Below, in pieces: positions 9,905 through 19,371 of a stretch of DNA of 64,000 nt (the stretch's first letter is position 1; each line of letters opens with the position of its first letter). Made by a program: the position numbers and the translations under genes. The stretch spans positions 17,159 to 81,158 of the forward strand of contig NZ_RHOP01000011.1 of the NCBI RefSeq assembly GCF_003946575.1, written 5' to 3'. This DNA is from Companilactobacillus jidongensis. GTDB lineage: Bacteria > Bacillota > Bacilli > Lactobacillales > Lactobacillaceae. The notes below the pieces were generated by a model, which did no database searches, was not told where the DNA came from, and was given only the letters and a program-made list of their open reading frames with translations.

Positions 9905-9987
9905 GGAGGGGTAGCGAAGTCTGGCTAAACGCGGCGGACTGTAAATCCGCTCCTTCGGGTTCGGTGGTTCGAATCCACTCCCCTCCA
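9905..9987 (+). tRNA. tRNA-Tyr (GTA)
   Basis: The acceptor stem GGAGGGG / CCCCTCC closes a cloverleaf. The anticodon loop reads CTGTAAA (anticodon GTA), there is a long variable arm as expected for bacterial tRNA-Tyr, and the T arm is GTGG-TTCGAAT-CCAC. CCA is not encoded. Confidence 0.95.
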
Positions 9988-9992
9988 TTAAT

Positions 9993-10064
9993 TGGGTTAT
10001 AGCCAAGCGGTAAGGCAACAGGTTTTGATCCTGTCATGCGCTGGTTCGAATCCAGCTAACCCAA
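9993..10064 (+). tRNA. tRNA-Gln (TTG)
   Basis: The acceptor stem TGGGTTA / TAACCCA closes a 72-nt cloverleaf. The anticodon loop TTTTGAT gives TTG, with T arm CTGG-TTCGAAT-CCAG. It lies 5 nt after tRNA-Tyr and shares its promoter. Glutamine is charged through misacylation in Gram-positives, which connects to the gatCAB genes at 41984. Confidence 0.95.
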
Positions 10065-10074
10065 TACCTACAAA

Positions 10075-10104
10075 AAAGGGCCGATTTTATCGGTCCTTTT
10101 TTTT
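10075..10104 (+). terminator. Terminator of the tRNA operon
   Basis: AAAGGGCCGA / TCGGTCCTTT stem with loop TTTTA and an eight-T run. Confidence 0.9.
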
Positions 10105-10139
10105 ATTATTTAGTAGAACTACGGTATAATCATTCTATT

Positions 10140-10155
10140 AGTGCATAAAAGCACT
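10140..10155. promoter_or_regulatory. Possible operator upstream of the GntR gene
   Basis: The small palindrome AGTGC-ATAAAA-GCACT lies between a TATAAT (10125-10130) and the ribosome site of the GntR gene, where an autoregulatory operator would be expected. The half-sites are short. Confidence 0.3.
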
Positions 10156-10182
10156 TAACGGCTCAAAAGGAGAATTTCAAAC

Positions 10183-10884
10183 ATGAGAGTTCCAGTTTAC
10201 ATTCAAATACATAATCGAATCAAAAAAGAAATTGAATCAGGCAAATGGGCAGTGGGGGAGAGAATACCTTCAGAGCGCAAATTGGCTGAAGACTTTGATG
10301 TAAGCCGCATGACTCTCAGACAAGCAATTCAAACTTTGGTAGATGAAGGAATCTTACAGCGACAGGTTGGTTCAGGTACTTATGTATCCAGCAGTAAAGT
10401 CCAAGAAAAAATGTCCGGTACAACTAGTTTTACCGAGATTACTGAAGGACAAGGTAAGAGGCCTTCTAGTAAGACTGTTTCATATCACATCGCTGATCCT
10501 TCAATGAGTGAAATGGAAAAACTTAAGCTCGCTGAAGGTGATCAAGTTTTACGAATGGAGAGAATTCGTTACGCTGATGATCAACCGATTTGTTTCGAAG
10601 TGACAACAATTCCTACTACTATAGTTAGCGATTTGGATAAGGAAGACATAACGTCTTCATTGTACAAAGCCTTAGAGAATAAAGCCGGCTTGCGCTTAGG
10701 CAATGCTACACAGACTGTATCAGCTATGCTATCTTCAGAAAAAATTGCTACACTATTGAAAGTAAAGCGTGGTTCAGCAATCCTACGCTTACGTCAAGTA
10801 ACAACGCTAGACGACGGACGTCCGTTTGAATATGTTCGTTCACAATACGCTGGAGATCGTTTTGAATTTTATCTAGAAAGATAA
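10183..10884 (+). CDS. GntR/HutC-family transcriptional regulator with UTRA domain
   Basis: 233 aa. Residues 1-70 form the GntR winged helix, with the hallmark GERIPSERKLAEDFDVSR and the recognition helix MTLRQAIQTLVDEG. Residues 80-230 form a UTRA effector domain ending in the family-typical FEYVRSQYAGDRFEFYL. UTRA regulators of this type usually sense small phosphorylated sugars (NagR/YvoA, TreR) and repress catabolic genes. The neighbours here (tRNAs, an envelope polymerase) do not identify the ligand, so the target is unknown. Ribosome site AAAGGAGAA; a candidate operator is at 10140. Single gene with its own promoter. Confidence 0.85.
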   Translation: MRVPVYIQIHNRIKKEIESGKWAVGERIPSERKLAEDFDVSRMTLRQAIQTLVDEGILQRQVGSGTYVSSSKVQEKMSGTTSFTEITEGQGKRPSSKTVSYHIADPSMSEMEKLKLAEGDQVLRMERIRYADDQPICFEVTTIPTTIVSDLDKEDITSSLYKALENKAGLRLGNATQTVSAMLSSEKIATLLKVKRGSAILRLRQVTTLDDGRPFEYVRSQYAGDRFEFYLER

Positions 10885-10962
10885 GATCAAATATTTTTTT
10901 TCAACGTAATTTAAGGTAATATAGTAACAAGCCGTTTTAAAATATTTAGCTGGGAGTCACTT

Positions 10963-12357
10963 ATGCAGAGCTTTGTAAAAAAATATAGTATCTTCTTGAT
11001 GCTATATATCGTATTTCAACCGATATTGGATTCAATTACGGGTTTGATGATGCGAATGAACATGAATGTTACATTTGGTGTTTTCATTCGTATGATTGTC
11101 ATGGCTGTAACGGTCCTTTATCTACTGATCTACTTAATATTAAATCGTGATAATAAAAAAGGCTTCATGATAATCGGCTACTTTGTCATATTGGCATTAA
11201 TGTCGGCAATCAGTTTAGTCGTTAACTTTAAGGCAAAAACACTTTTTGTTCCATCGCTAGAATTAACAACGCTAGCAAAGAGTCTGTACTATCCTGTAAT
11301 GTTATTGGGATATTTCTATGCATTTGAAGAATTAGCTGAAGATAGAATCATTAATAGATTCTTCCCCAAAGCAATTTTTTATGCGATCAATATTGTCAGT
11401 GTCATTATGATAGTTGCACACTTTACTGGTAGTTCATTTAGTTCGTATTCATACTACAAACTAGGTGAGAGTGGCTGGTTCTATGCCGCTAACGAATTGA
11501 GTGCCATTGTTTCAATCGCATTTCCAATTATGATTTGGTATGCACTAGAAAAAATTGGCACTTGGAGACGAGTATATTATTGGATAACAATTATCTTGGC
11601 AGTATATTCCGCCTTGTTAATCGGGACTAAGGGTTCACTAATTGCTGTGATCTTCGGAATTTGCATGGGTATCTTGTCTACAGTAATACAATTCTTTAGA
11701 CACGGTGCTAATAAGAAGCTGATGGCTTTCTTAGCTGGTATATTGGTTATAACGCTTGGTGGTATCTTCTTAGCTTACCCAGCAATGGCGGTCTCCAGGA
11801 CCGCAGAATTGCACAGTGAGATGATCAAGTATAAGAAGAAGAAAGCTAAAACCAAAAAAGGTCTGACTAAAGACCAAGAGAAATATGTTAAGACTAATAA
11901 GACTGTTTCATATTTATTAAGTGGCCGTACAGTTTACTTTGAAAATGCGTCACACAATTTCTCGAAAGCAACACCTGCCCAAAAGATTTTTGGAATGGGT
12001 TATGCAACAAACTTCAAGAAAGTTAAGAATGCTAAGTTGGTTGAGATGGATTACATTGATATCTTCTTCCAATTCGGATATTTAGGTACGATCGTCTATA
12101 TGGCGCCATTGATATATTGCTTGATCTACTTGATAGGAGCGTTCTTTAGGAAGTTCAAGTACATGTGGTCATTCAAATGGTCCTTATTGGTTGCTAGTGT
12201 TGCATTAGGATTTGGTATGGCACTTCTGACAGGACATGTAATTGAAGCACCGTCAGTAAGTATTTACTTTGTTTCGATATTGGCATATGCAATGTTCAAT
12301 GCAAGAATATTTTTAAGAACGAATGATGATCCTTATACGATCGGTGTAAATGAATAA
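10963..12357 (+). CDS. O-antigen ligase/polymerase-like membrane protein
   Basis: 464 aa with about ten transmembrane segments. The central part, ANELSAIVSIAFPIMIWY followed by ALLIGTKGSLIAVI, is the conserved core of the O-antigen ligase (Wzy/WaaL-like) family. A large hydrophilic loop (residues about 285-350, with a lysine-rich KKKKAKTKKG run) carries the SGRTVYFENASHNF segment where the catalytic loop of these enzymes sits. In Gram-positives such proteins polymerise or ligate cell-surface polysaccharide repeat units on undecaprenyl pyrophosphate. The flanking tagA-like and GT4 genes support an envelope-polysaccharide role. The exact polymer is unknown. Its 3' end meets the minus-strand tagA at a shared terminator. 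Confidence 0.75.
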   Translation: MQSFVKKYSIFLMLYIVFQPILDSITGLMMRMNMNVTFGVFIRMIVMAVTVLYLLIYLILNRDNKKGFMIIGYFVILALMSAISLVVNFKAKTLFVPSLELTTLAKSLYYPVMLLGYFYAFEELAEDRIINRFFPKAIFYAINIVSVIMIVAHFTGSSFSSYSYYKLGESGWFYAANELSAIVSIAFPIMIWYALEKIGTWRRVYYWITIILAVYSALLIGTKGSLIAVIFGICMGILSTVIQFFRHGANKKLMAFLAGILVITLGGIFLAYPAMAVSRTAELHSEMIKYKKKKAKTKKGLTKDQEKYVKTNKTVSYLLSGRTVYFENASHNFSKATPAQKIFGMGYATNFKKVKNAKLVEMDYIDIFFQFGYLGTIVYMAPLIYCLIYLIGAFFRKFKYMWSFKWSLLVASVALGFGMALLTGHVIEAPSVSIYFVSILAYAMFNARIFLRTNDDPYTIGVNE

Positions 12358-12362
12358 AAATA

Positions 12363-12400
12363 AAAAGAACTTGGAAATTATTTTTCCGAGTTCTTTTTTT
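12363..12400. terminator. Bidirectional terminator between convergent genes
   Basis: AAAAAGAACTtGGAAA pairs with TTTCCgAGTTCTTTTT; A and T runs on both sides serve the plus-strand polymerase gene and the minus-strand tagA, whose stop codon lies in the loop. Confidence 0.85.
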
Positions 12401-13109
12401 CTGCTTTTATTAATCTCATATATTTAGGAATAGCTAGCATACGTCCGAATCTAGTTGGTTCTTTCAGTAGACGATATAACCATTCCAAACTTAACTTTTG
12501 GAATATTTTAGGTGCGCGCTTCTTAGTTCCAGAGAATACATCGAAGCTACCACCGACACCGATCCAAATAGCGTCATTTTGATAACGATACTTGTCGATG
12601 AAGAATTCTTGCTTGGGTGATCCAAGTGCAACTAAAATAACATTTGGTTTTTTAGCAACAATGTCATCAACTATTTCTTGATCGTTTTTGAAATATCCAT
12701 CGTGATAACCAACTAAGTCAATTTGCGGGAAGTCACGTTCGATACGCTTAGCACTAGCTTCAATAACTTCTGGTTTAGCACCAAGAAGATAAACTTTGAG
12801 TTGTTTTCTGTTAGCAGTTTTTATTAAAAACATCAAAGTATCAAAACCAGTAATACGTTCGTGCATTGGAGTGCCCAATGTTTTAGCGCCTTTGATAATT
12901 CCTATACCGTCAGGAATAACATAATCGGCACTGTTGATTATATTCGAAAATTCTCGATTCTCACGGGCCGAAAGAACAATTTCCGGATTAGGTGTAACGA
13001 TGAAGCGATTAGATCTACCGTCCATGTCATCACTCAAATACTTATGAAATTGTTTCTCAGTATAATTGTCAAATTCTGTACCCAAAATATTTACTCTATT
13101 CTTGTGCAT
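12378..13109 (-). CDS. tagA: WecG/TagA/CpsF-family glycosyltransferase
   Basis: 243 aa, GT26 family. In teichoic acid synthesis TagA adds ManNAc to undecaprenyl-PP-GlcNAc at the membrane surface. The family hallmarks are present: the N-terminal VTPNPEIVLSAREN, the catalytic-loop VIPDGIGIIKGAK with its Asp, RITGFD, GSPKQE, GVGGSFDVFSGTKKRAP and the C-terminal LEWLYRLLKEPTRF. The start is the internal ATG (MHKNRV) at 13109, with AAAGGAGAA just upstream; the longer frame from 13139 has no ribosome site. Enzymes of this family also act in exopolysaccharide synthesis, so the acceptor pathway is not certain. Transcribed against its neighbours. Confidence 0.85.
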   Translation of the reverse strand: MHKNRVNILGTEFDNYTEKQFHKYLSDDMDGRSNRFIVTPNPEIVLSARENREFSNIINSADYVIPDGIGIIKGAKTLGTPMHERITGFDTLMFLIKTANRKQLKVYLLGAKPEVIEASAKRIERDFPQIDLVGYHDGYFKNDQEIVDDIVAKKPNVILVALGSPKQEFFIDKYRYQNDAIWIGVGGSFDVFSGTKKRAPKIFQKLSLEWLYRLLKEPTRFGRMLAIPKYMRLIKAEKKNSEK

Positions 13110-13166
13110 ACCGTTCTCCTTTACTGTATTATTATACACGAGAAAGATTAATTTGAGAGGTGTGCT

Positions 13167-14231
13167 ATGCGGGTTTTACATATTAATGCTGGTAACGAAG
13201 ACGGCGGAGCAAGAACTTATATTGTTAACTTGATGAAGGGACAAAAACTAACTCATACTGAGTCTAGTTTGCTAACTTTTGAAGATGGTCCGGTTGCCAA
13301 GATGGCACGTGAAAACAACTTACAAGTTGCCGTAATGCCTCAGAAGCAACGTTTTGATTTATCAATATTGAAGCCATTGATTGCATATATTGATAATAAT
13401 AATATTGACATTGTTCACACCCACGGTCCTCGAGCCAACTATATCGTTTTGTTGATCCATAAGAAAATCAATGCTAAGTGGGCAATCACTGTTCATTCGG
13501 ATCCAAGAATTGATTTTTCGGGATTAAAGGGTAAGGTGATGCTCAAGCTTAATCTTCATGCATTGAAGCAGGCGGATTTTCTTTTTTACATGAATCCAAG
13601 TTTGAAGTCTTACTTTGAGAAGTTAAAAATTCCAGATGATAAGTTATTTGAAGTTTTCAATGCTATTGATTTTTCGAAGTCTAATCCACTTCCTATCAGG
13701 CATAATACGTTTAATATTTTGGAAGTAGCTCGGTTGGTTGAGGTTAAGAATCACAAGCTATTATTGAATGCCTTGAGCAAGGTTAAATTCAGTTATCGTT
13801 TGACACTGGTTGGTGATGGTCCTTTGATGTCAGAATTACAAAAGATGGTCAAAGAACTGGGGATTGATGAGAAAGTTGAATTTGTTGGTTTCAAGGAGAA
13901 CACCGGCGACTATTATGAAGACTGCGATATCTCTATATTGACATCTAAGTCCGAAAGCTTGCCGACGGTTTACTTAGAATCGGCTTATTATGGACGTCCC
14001 GTAGTTGCGACAAATGTTGGTGCGACTGACAAGATCATCAATAATAATACTGGCTGGTTAGTTGAATCAGAGAACGAAGATGAGCTTATTGCGGCTTTAG
14101 AGGATGCGTATAATGACTGGAGAAGTGATACTTTGAATAAGAAGGGGTTGGCACTGTATCAAGAGAGTCGCGAGAATTACTCAATTGAAAAATTAGCCGA
14201 ATTAGTCGACAAAGGGTACAATTTACTTTAA
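13167..14231 (+). CDS. Glycosyltransferase family 4 (EpsF-like)
   Basis: 354 aa, GT-B fold. The N-terminal domain starts MRVLHINAGNEDGGARTYIV and contains the acceptor-side VHTHGPRANYIV. The C-terminal domain carries the nucleotide-sugar binding region: ILEVARLVEVKNHKLLL, LTLVGDGPL and the E-x7-E-like stretch SKSESLPTVYLESAYYGRP. It transfers a hexose from a nucleotide sugar to a polysaccharide or lipid acceptor in the cytoplasm. Divergent from tagA with a short shared promoter region; ribosome site GAGAGGTG. Donor and acceptor cannot be told from sequence alone. Confidence 0.82.
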   Translation: MRVLHINAGNEDGGARTYIVNLMKGQKLTHTESSLLTFEDGPVAKMARENNLQVAVMPQKQRFDLSILKPLIAYIDNNNIDIVHTHGPRANYIVLLIHKKINAKWAITVHSDPRIDFSGLKGKVMLKLNLHALKQADFLFYMNPSLKSYFEKLKIPDDKLFEVFNAIDFSKSNPLPIRHNTFNILEVARLVEVKNHKLLLNALSKVKFSYRLTLVGDGPLMSELQKMVKELGIDEKVEFVGFKENTGDYYEDCDISILTSKSESLPTVYLESAYYGRPVVATNVGATDKIINNNTGWLVESENEDELIAALEDAYNDWRSDTLNKKGLALYQESRENYSIEKLAELVDKGYNLL

Positions 14232-14290
14232 GTATTCATGTTAAAATAAATACTGTAAATTTTGTTAACATAAAAAATCAAGGAGACATG

Positions 14291-15763
14291 ATGACCCAAT
14301 ACCAAGACGAAGGTTTAACTCTACATACTGATTACTATGAATTGAATATGATGTATACATACTGGAAGAAGGGGCTTCACAATCGTCAGGCGGTTTTTGA
14401 ATGTTATTTTAGAAATCTGCCTTTCGATAATGGATATGCCATTTTTGCTGGTTTGGAACATGTAATTGATTATCTAAACAATCTTAAGTTTTCAGATTCA
14501 GATATTGAATACCTACGTGAATACGGAGAATTCGATGAGGACTTCTTGCGCTGGCTAAAGGATATGACTTTTAACTGTACAATCCGTTCGGCCAAAGAAG
14601 GAGACTTGGTCTTCAATGAGGAACCAATTTTTCAAGTGGAAGGTCCATTAGCGCAATGCCAATTGATCGAAACCGCTATATTAAATATTATTAATTATCA
14701 AACTTTAGTAGCAACTAAAGCTGCTAGGATCAAGACGGTCTGTGGCGATGACCCTGTTCTAGAGTTCGGTTCACGTCGCGCGCAAGAAGTTGACGCTGCA
14801 ATTTGGGGTAGTCGGGCTTCTTATATTGGTGGATTTGACGCTACAAGCAATGTATTAGCCGGCAAGCTGTTCGGCATTCCTATTTCAGGTACACATGCCC
14901 ATGCATTAGTTCAGACGTATCGTAACGAATATGAGGCTTTTAAGGCATATGCTGAAACACACAAGAATTGTGTCTTTTTAGTTGATACATATGACACTCT
15001 TAAGAGCGGTGTTCCTAGTGCTATCAAGGTTGCCAAGGAAATGGGTGACAAGATCAACTTCCAAGGTGTCAGAATTGATTCTGGTGATATGGCTTATATC
15101 TCGAAGCGTGTTCGTGAACAGTTGGATGAAGCTGGCTTCACTGATGCCAAAATCTATGCATCAAATGATTTGGATGAGAAGACTATTCTTAACTTGAAGA
15201 TGCAAGATGCCAAAATCGATGTCTGGGGTATCGGTACTAAGAACATCACAGCCTTCGATCAACCAGCTCTTGGCGCAGTATACAAGTTAGTAAGTATTGA
15301 AGATAACCGCGGGAACATGATGGATACTCTGAAGTTATCAAGTAATGCAGTTAAGATTTCTACCCCTGGTAAAAAACAAGTGTGGAGAATAACTAATAAC
15401 CAAAAGAATAATAAATCTGAAGGTGACTACGTTACACTTTGGAATGAAGATCCACGCAAGCATTCATCACTATATATGTTCCATCCACAATATACTTACA
15501 TTAATAAAACAGTAGAAGATTTCCAAGCTGAACCACTGTTACACGATGTATTTGAAGATGGTAAGCAAGTATATCAAAGTCCAAGCGTTCAAGATATTAG
15601 AGCTTACTGTGCTAAGAATCTTGATTCCTTGTGGGATGAGTACAAGCGTATCTTGAATCCACAAATCTATCCAGTTGACTTGTCATCGAAACTTTACAGT
15701 CATAAGATGAAATATATCGAAAAGATTCGTAACGATGTAAATAACATTAGAATAGGTGACTAA
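14291..15763 (+). CDS. pncB: Nicotinate phosphoribosyltransferase
   Basis: 490 aa. Converts nicotinate and PRPP (with ATP) to nicotinate mononucleotide, the entry step of Preiss-Handler NAD salvage. The characteristic segments are LHTDYYELNMMYTYW at the N-terminus, FGSRRAQEVDAAIWGSR, the SGTHAHALVQTY loop with the reactive histidine region, VDTYDTLKSG, and GVRIDSGDMAY for the phosphoribosyl site. Two ATGs lie in tandem at 14288 and 14291; I take 14291 because GGAG ends only 2 nt before the first. nadE follows after 3 nt, making a compact NAD salvage operon. Confidence 0.93.
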   Translation: MTQYQDEGLTLHTDYYELNMMYTYWKKGLHNRQAVFECYFRNLPFDNGYAIFAGLEHVIDYLNNLKFSDSDIEYLREYGEFDEDFLRWLKDMTFNCTIRSAKEGDLVFNEEPIFQVEGPLAQCQLIETAILNIINYQTLVATKAARIKTVCGDDPVLEFGSRRAQEVDAAIWGSRASYIGGFDATSNVLAGKLFGIPISGTHAHALVQTYRNEYEAFKAYAETHKNCVFLVDTYDTLKSGVPSAIKVAKEMGDKINFQGVRIDSGDMAYISKRVREQLDEAGFTDAKIYASNDLDEKTILNLKMQDAKIDVWGIGTKNITAFDQPALGAVYKLVSIEDNRGNMMDTLKLSSNAVKISTPGKKQVWRITNNQKNNKSEGDYVTLWNEDPRKHSSLYMFHPQYTYINKTVEDFQAEPLLHDVFEDGKQVYQSPSVQDIRAYCAKNLDSLWDEYKRILNPQIYPVDLSSKLYSHKMKYIEKIRNDVNNIRIGD

Positions 15764-15766
15764 CAA

Positions 15767-16585
15767 ATGAGACCACTCCAAAAAGAAATCATTAAATATG
15801 AAGGTACAAAGCCAGAAATAGACGTCGAAACAGAAATTCGTCGTTCAGTTGATTTCTTGAAGAATTACTTATTAAATCATGATTTTTTAAAAACACTCGT
15901 ATTAGGGATTTCTGGTGGACAAGATTCTACCTTAGCTGGTAAATTATCACAAATGGCAATGACTGAATTACGTTCTGAAACTGGTGATTCAGATTACAAG
16001 TTCATTGCTGTCCGTCTTCCTTATGGTGAACAAGCTGATGAATCAGATGCTATGCAAGCCATTGAATGGATGGATGCTGACGTTGTCTCACGTGTTAATA
16101 TTAAGGATAGTGTGGATGCTATGGTCAGCGCAGTTGAAGCCAATGGATTCAATATAACTGATTTCAACAAAGGTAACATCAAGGCTCGTACCCGTATGAT
16201 TGCTCAATACGCGATTGCTGGTGACAACAAAGGTGTTGTTGTTGGGACTGATCATGCGGCTGAGAATATCACTGGTTTCTACACCAAGTTCGGTGACGGT
16301 GCGGCCGATGTTACACCATTGTTCAGACTGGACAAACGCCAAGGCCGTGCTATGCTAGAAAGGTTAAATGCTCCAAAGAACCTTTATGAGAAGACACCAA
16401 CGGCTGACCTTGAGGAAGATCGTCCAAGCCTTCCAGATGAAAAAGCTCTTGGTGTATCTTATACAGAGATTGATAACTATCTTGAGGGAAAAGATATTCC
16501 TGAAAAGAGTGCTGAGATTATCGAAAACTGGTACAAAAAAACTGCGCATAAGCGTAGAACTCCGTACACTGTTTTTGACAAATAG
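15767..16585 (+). CDS. nadE: NH3-dependent NAD+ synthetase
   Basis: 272 aa. Amidates deamido-NAD to NAD with ammonia and ATP, completing the pathway started by the adjacent pncB. The PP-loop SGGQDST is at residues 49-55. Family segments [38 protein letters not shown] and the C-terminal [10 protein letters not shown] are all intact. Length matches the ammonia-dependent form, with no glutaminase domain. It is 3 nt downstream of pncB and so is translationally coupled. A terminator follows at 16610. Confidence 0.95.
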   Translation: MRPLQKEIIKYEGTKPEIDVETEIRRSVDFLKNYLLNHDFLKTLVLGISGGQDSTLAGKLSQMAMTELRSETGDSDYKFIAVRLPYGEQADESDAMQAIEWMDADVVSRVNIKDSVDAMVSAVEANGFNITDFNKGNIKARTRMIAQYAIAGDNKGVVVGTDHAAENITGFYTKFGDGAADVTPLFRLDKRQGRAMLERLNAPKNLYEKTPTADLEEDRPSLPDEKALGVSYTEIDNYLEGKDIPEKSAEIIENWYKKTAHKRRTPYTVFDK

Positions 16586-16609
16586 TCAAACATAACGGAT
16601 TTCATATTT

Positions 16610-16640
16610 GGACATTCATTTTTTTGAATGTCTATTTTTG
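16610..16640 (+). terminator. Terminator of pncB-nadE
   Basis: GACATTC / GAATGTC stem with a T-rich loop, followed by TATTTTTG. Confidence 0.75.
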
Positions 16641-16686
16641 TAATTAGACAAGATATGATAAAATGTGCACAAAGAGGTGTTTAAAC

Positions 16687-17880
16687 ATGAAGAAAAATAT
16701 TTTATCCTTAATGAAACCAGAAGTTGTAGCAATCAAGCAACAAGATATCTTTAAGTTTAATGCCCGTGCCAAGGCTATACCGGGTGTTATCAACATGACT
16801 ATCGGTGAACCAAGTTTTAATACGCCGGATCACATTAAATTAGCTGCAATCAAAGCAATTGAAGATAATAAAACTCATTACACCGTCCCTGAAGGCGATC
16901 ATGAGTTATTGAACGCTGTTTCAAGTTACTTACATGTTAAATATGATCTGAATTATGATCCAGAGTCTGAAATCATTGCGACTACAGGTGTTACTGAAGG
17001 CGTGTTTTCTGCTTTCAATGCTATTCTGCAACCTGGTGATGAAGTATTGATTCCATCACCATCATTTACGATTTATGGACCGGATGCTAATTTTAACCAG
17101 GCAACACCAGTTTATATTGATACTTCTAAGACGGGATTCAAGGTTACGCCAGACGTCTTGGATGAGATCATGCGAACACATCCAAAGATAAAAATTTTCT
17201 TATTTAATTATCCAAGTAATCCAACCGGGGTAAGTTATACTCACAATGAATTAGCTGGATTAGCAGATGTATTAAGAAAATACGATGTCTTTGTATTAAG
17301 TGACGAAATTTATAGTGAATTGACTTATAATTTTAAACATGAGGCATTCGCCAAGTTCTTACCTGAACAAACGTTATTACTGAATGGATTGTCAAAATCT
17401 CACGCTATGACTGGCTGGAGGTTCGGAGTGGTTTGTGGACCAGCTGAAATTATTTCGCAGATAAATAAGATTCATGAATTAGCTACAACGTCGATCACTT
17501 CGATTACACAGGCCGCCGCACTAGAGGCTTATAAGAACGGATTGGATGATCCAATTAAGATGCGTGAAGAGTATTGTCAAAGACGTGATGTCCTTGCCTC
17601 TGGATTAACCAAATTAGGCTTTGAGTGTCCTAATCCAGATGGCGCCTTCTATCTATTTGGTAAGATTCCTGAAGGACTCGAACAGGATGATGTCAAATTA
17701 TGTTTCGATATTTTGGAACAGGAACATTTAGCTATTCTACCTGGTAGTTACTTCGGAATTGGTGGGGAAGGCTATATCCGCTTCAGTTATGCTTCAAGTA
17801 TGGAGAATATTGAGGGATGTATCAAAAAGTTGGGTGAATACGTGGCAACACATATCCACACCGACGAAACTGCAATGTAA
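16687..17880 (+). CDS. Class I PLP-dependent aminotransferase (PatA/AraT-like)
   Basis: 397 aa, fold type I. The PLP lysine lies in LNGLSKSHAMTGWRFG. Other marks are the N-terminal NMTIGEPSFNTPDHIK, NYPSNPTGV with the Asn contacting PLP, LSDEIYSEL with the PLP-pyridine Asp, and the C-terminal IRFSYASS with the carboxylate-binding Arg. This subgroup includes N-acetyl-LL-diaminopimelate aminotransferase (PatA) and aromatic aminotransferases (AraT), and I cannot choose between them. No dap genes are adjacent. Start ATG 16687 has AGAGGTG 7 nt upstream; the frame extends to an ATG at 16663 without a ribosome site. Confidence 0.85.
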   Translation: MKKNILSLMKPEVVAIKQQDIFKFNARAKAIPGVINMTIGEPSFNTPDHIKLAAIKAIEDNKTHYTVPEGDHELLNAVSSYLHVKYDLNYDPESEIIATTGVTEGVFSAFNAILQPGDEVLIPSPSFTIYGPDANFNQATPVYIDTSKTGFKVTPDVLDEIMRTHPKIKIFLFNYPSNPTGVSYTHNELAGLADVLRKYDVFVLSDEIYSELTYNFKHEAFAKFLPEQTLLLNGLSKSHAMTGWRFGVVCGPAEIISQINKIHELATTSITSITQAAALEAYKNGLDDPIKMREEYCQRRDVLASGLTKLGFECPNPDGAFYLFGKIPEGLEQDDVKLCFDILEQEHLAILPGSYFGIGGEGYIRFSYASSMENIEGCIKKLGEYVATHIHTDETAM

Positions 17881-17907
17881 TTGTAGTTAGAGGAACGAGA
17901 GGGAACT

Positions 17908-19371
17908 ATGCTTAACAAATTTCAAAGTGTTATCAGTAAGATTGTTTTAGTTTGTGTTGCGATATTCACGTCTGTAGTTTTTGTACAGATGGCAATTTAT
18001 TTTGGTAAGAGTGAATTAACTTATGAACCAGTATTGAACATACTGGTTCTTATTTGTGCAATTATATTAGTTCTATTAGCAGCATTAGTGCTGATTCGAA
18101 TCTCGGACGCTGATCCAATCAAGAATCGATTGATCTTATTCAGTTTGATTTCTGTCTTCGCAATTGTGGCAATCATCTGGATCAAATTAGTACCGCAAAC
18201 TCAAGTTAGTGATTTTAGTGCTTTTTGGAGTAATACTCCTGGAGCCTTGAATGGTAAATCTATTTACCACATGGATAATGATTATTTTGCTAAATGGGCA
18301 TATCAGACAGGTTTCTTAGTCTATGTTATGGCAGTTGTGAAAATATTTGGTCATCATATTATTGCTATTCAATTATTAAACGTTTTGTATCAAGCGTTGA
18401 TCTTATTAGTAATGTATCAACTAGTTGTTAAAATATTCAACAATGTTAAAATGGCACGTTTGTCAGTCTTACTGTTGATGATCGACTTGGATTGGTTTGC
18501 TTTGAATAGTCAAACTAATAATCAATATCTTGGTATGTTGTTGTTCTTAGTAACGTTCTATTTGATTATGTTGAATAAGTACTGGTCATTTGGATTAGCG
18601 GGGCTAACTCTGGGATTTGGTAGTATTATTCGTCCAATTGGACCAGTTGTTATTGCAGGTATTGTAGTATTCGCTATTGTTTATTTCTTACTGAATAATA
18701 ATAAGTTTCATATAGATGGCGTTTGGAAACTACTATTCACTTTAGCGATTTATTTTGTCATCTTCAGTGGTGCTAGTATGGCTATCAAGTCATCAGGTCT
18801 GAATGAATATGGATTATCTAACCGAGATTCAGAATGGAAGTTTGTAATCGGTTTGGACTACAATTCTCGAGGCGTGTATGACCAGGCGATGGTTGACCGT
18901 TTTAACTTGAAGGACACTAGGGATACTATGAGCAAAAAAGAGTATAGTGTAATTCATGAGAATATTAATTATTTAAATAGTAACCACAAGTGGATAAGCT
19001 TGTTGTGGAGTAAGAATAGCACCCTGTGGGCACAGAATTCAACGGCGACAGATTTCACTGGATTTGATAAAATACATTCTGCTAAGGCTACGGGGTTGAT
19101 GAGGAAGATGGCATACATGGGAACTGTTATTTTAATAATCTTCTCATGGATTGGTTCATTACAATTATTTAAAATAAAATTTAGTAATAATATTTATTTA
19201 TTATTACTAACATTAATGGCTTATGCTGTCGTGCAATTATTTATCGAAGTACAAGGAAGATATCGACTTGAATTTATACCGGTAATTGCTATCTTGGGTA
19301 GTGTTGGATTATACACAGTTGTGAAGTTGATAAGTCAAAGATGGAGGGGGAATCAAACGCACAATGTTTAA
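17908..19371 (+). CDS. GT-C-type membrane glycosyltransferase (PMT-like)
   Basis: 487 aa, with about eleven hydrophobic helices. The first large outer loop has VSDFSAFWSNTPGALNG, the acidic D-F-x-x-F/Y-W-type motif seen in lipid-phosphate-sugar-dependent glycosyltransferases (GT39/ArnT-like), and FGSIIRPIGPV is a second conserved turn. Such enzymes take a sugar from undecaprenyl phosphate on the outer membrane face. The next gene, overlapping by 8 nt, encodes a GT2 that could load that carrier, so the pair probably works as one glycosylation unit. The acceptor is unknown, and a flippase gene is not present here. Confidence 0.72.
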   Translation: MLNKFQSVISKIVLVCVAIFTSVVFVQMAIYFGKSELTYEPVLNILVLICAIILVLLAALVLIRISDADPIKNRLILFSLISVFAIVAIIWIKLVPQTQVSDFSAFWSNTPGALNGKSIYHMDNDYFAKWAYQTGFLVYVMAVVKIFGHHIIAIQLLNVLYQALILLVMYQLVVKIFNNVKMARLSVLLLMIDLDWFALNSQTNNQYLGMLLFLVTFYLIMLNKYWSFGLAGLTLGFGSIIRPIGPVVIAGIVVFAIVYFLLNNNKFHIDGVWKLLFTLAIYFVIFSGASMAIKSSGLNEYGLSNRDSEWKFVIGLDYNSRGVYDQAMVDRFNLKDTRDTMSKKEYSVIHENINYLNSNHKWISLLWSKNSTLWAQNSTATDFTGFDKIHSAKATGLMRKMAYMGTVILIIFSWIGSLQLFKIKFSNNIYLLLLTLMAYAVVQLFIEVQGRYRLEFIPVIAILGSVGLYTVVKLISQRWRGNQTHNV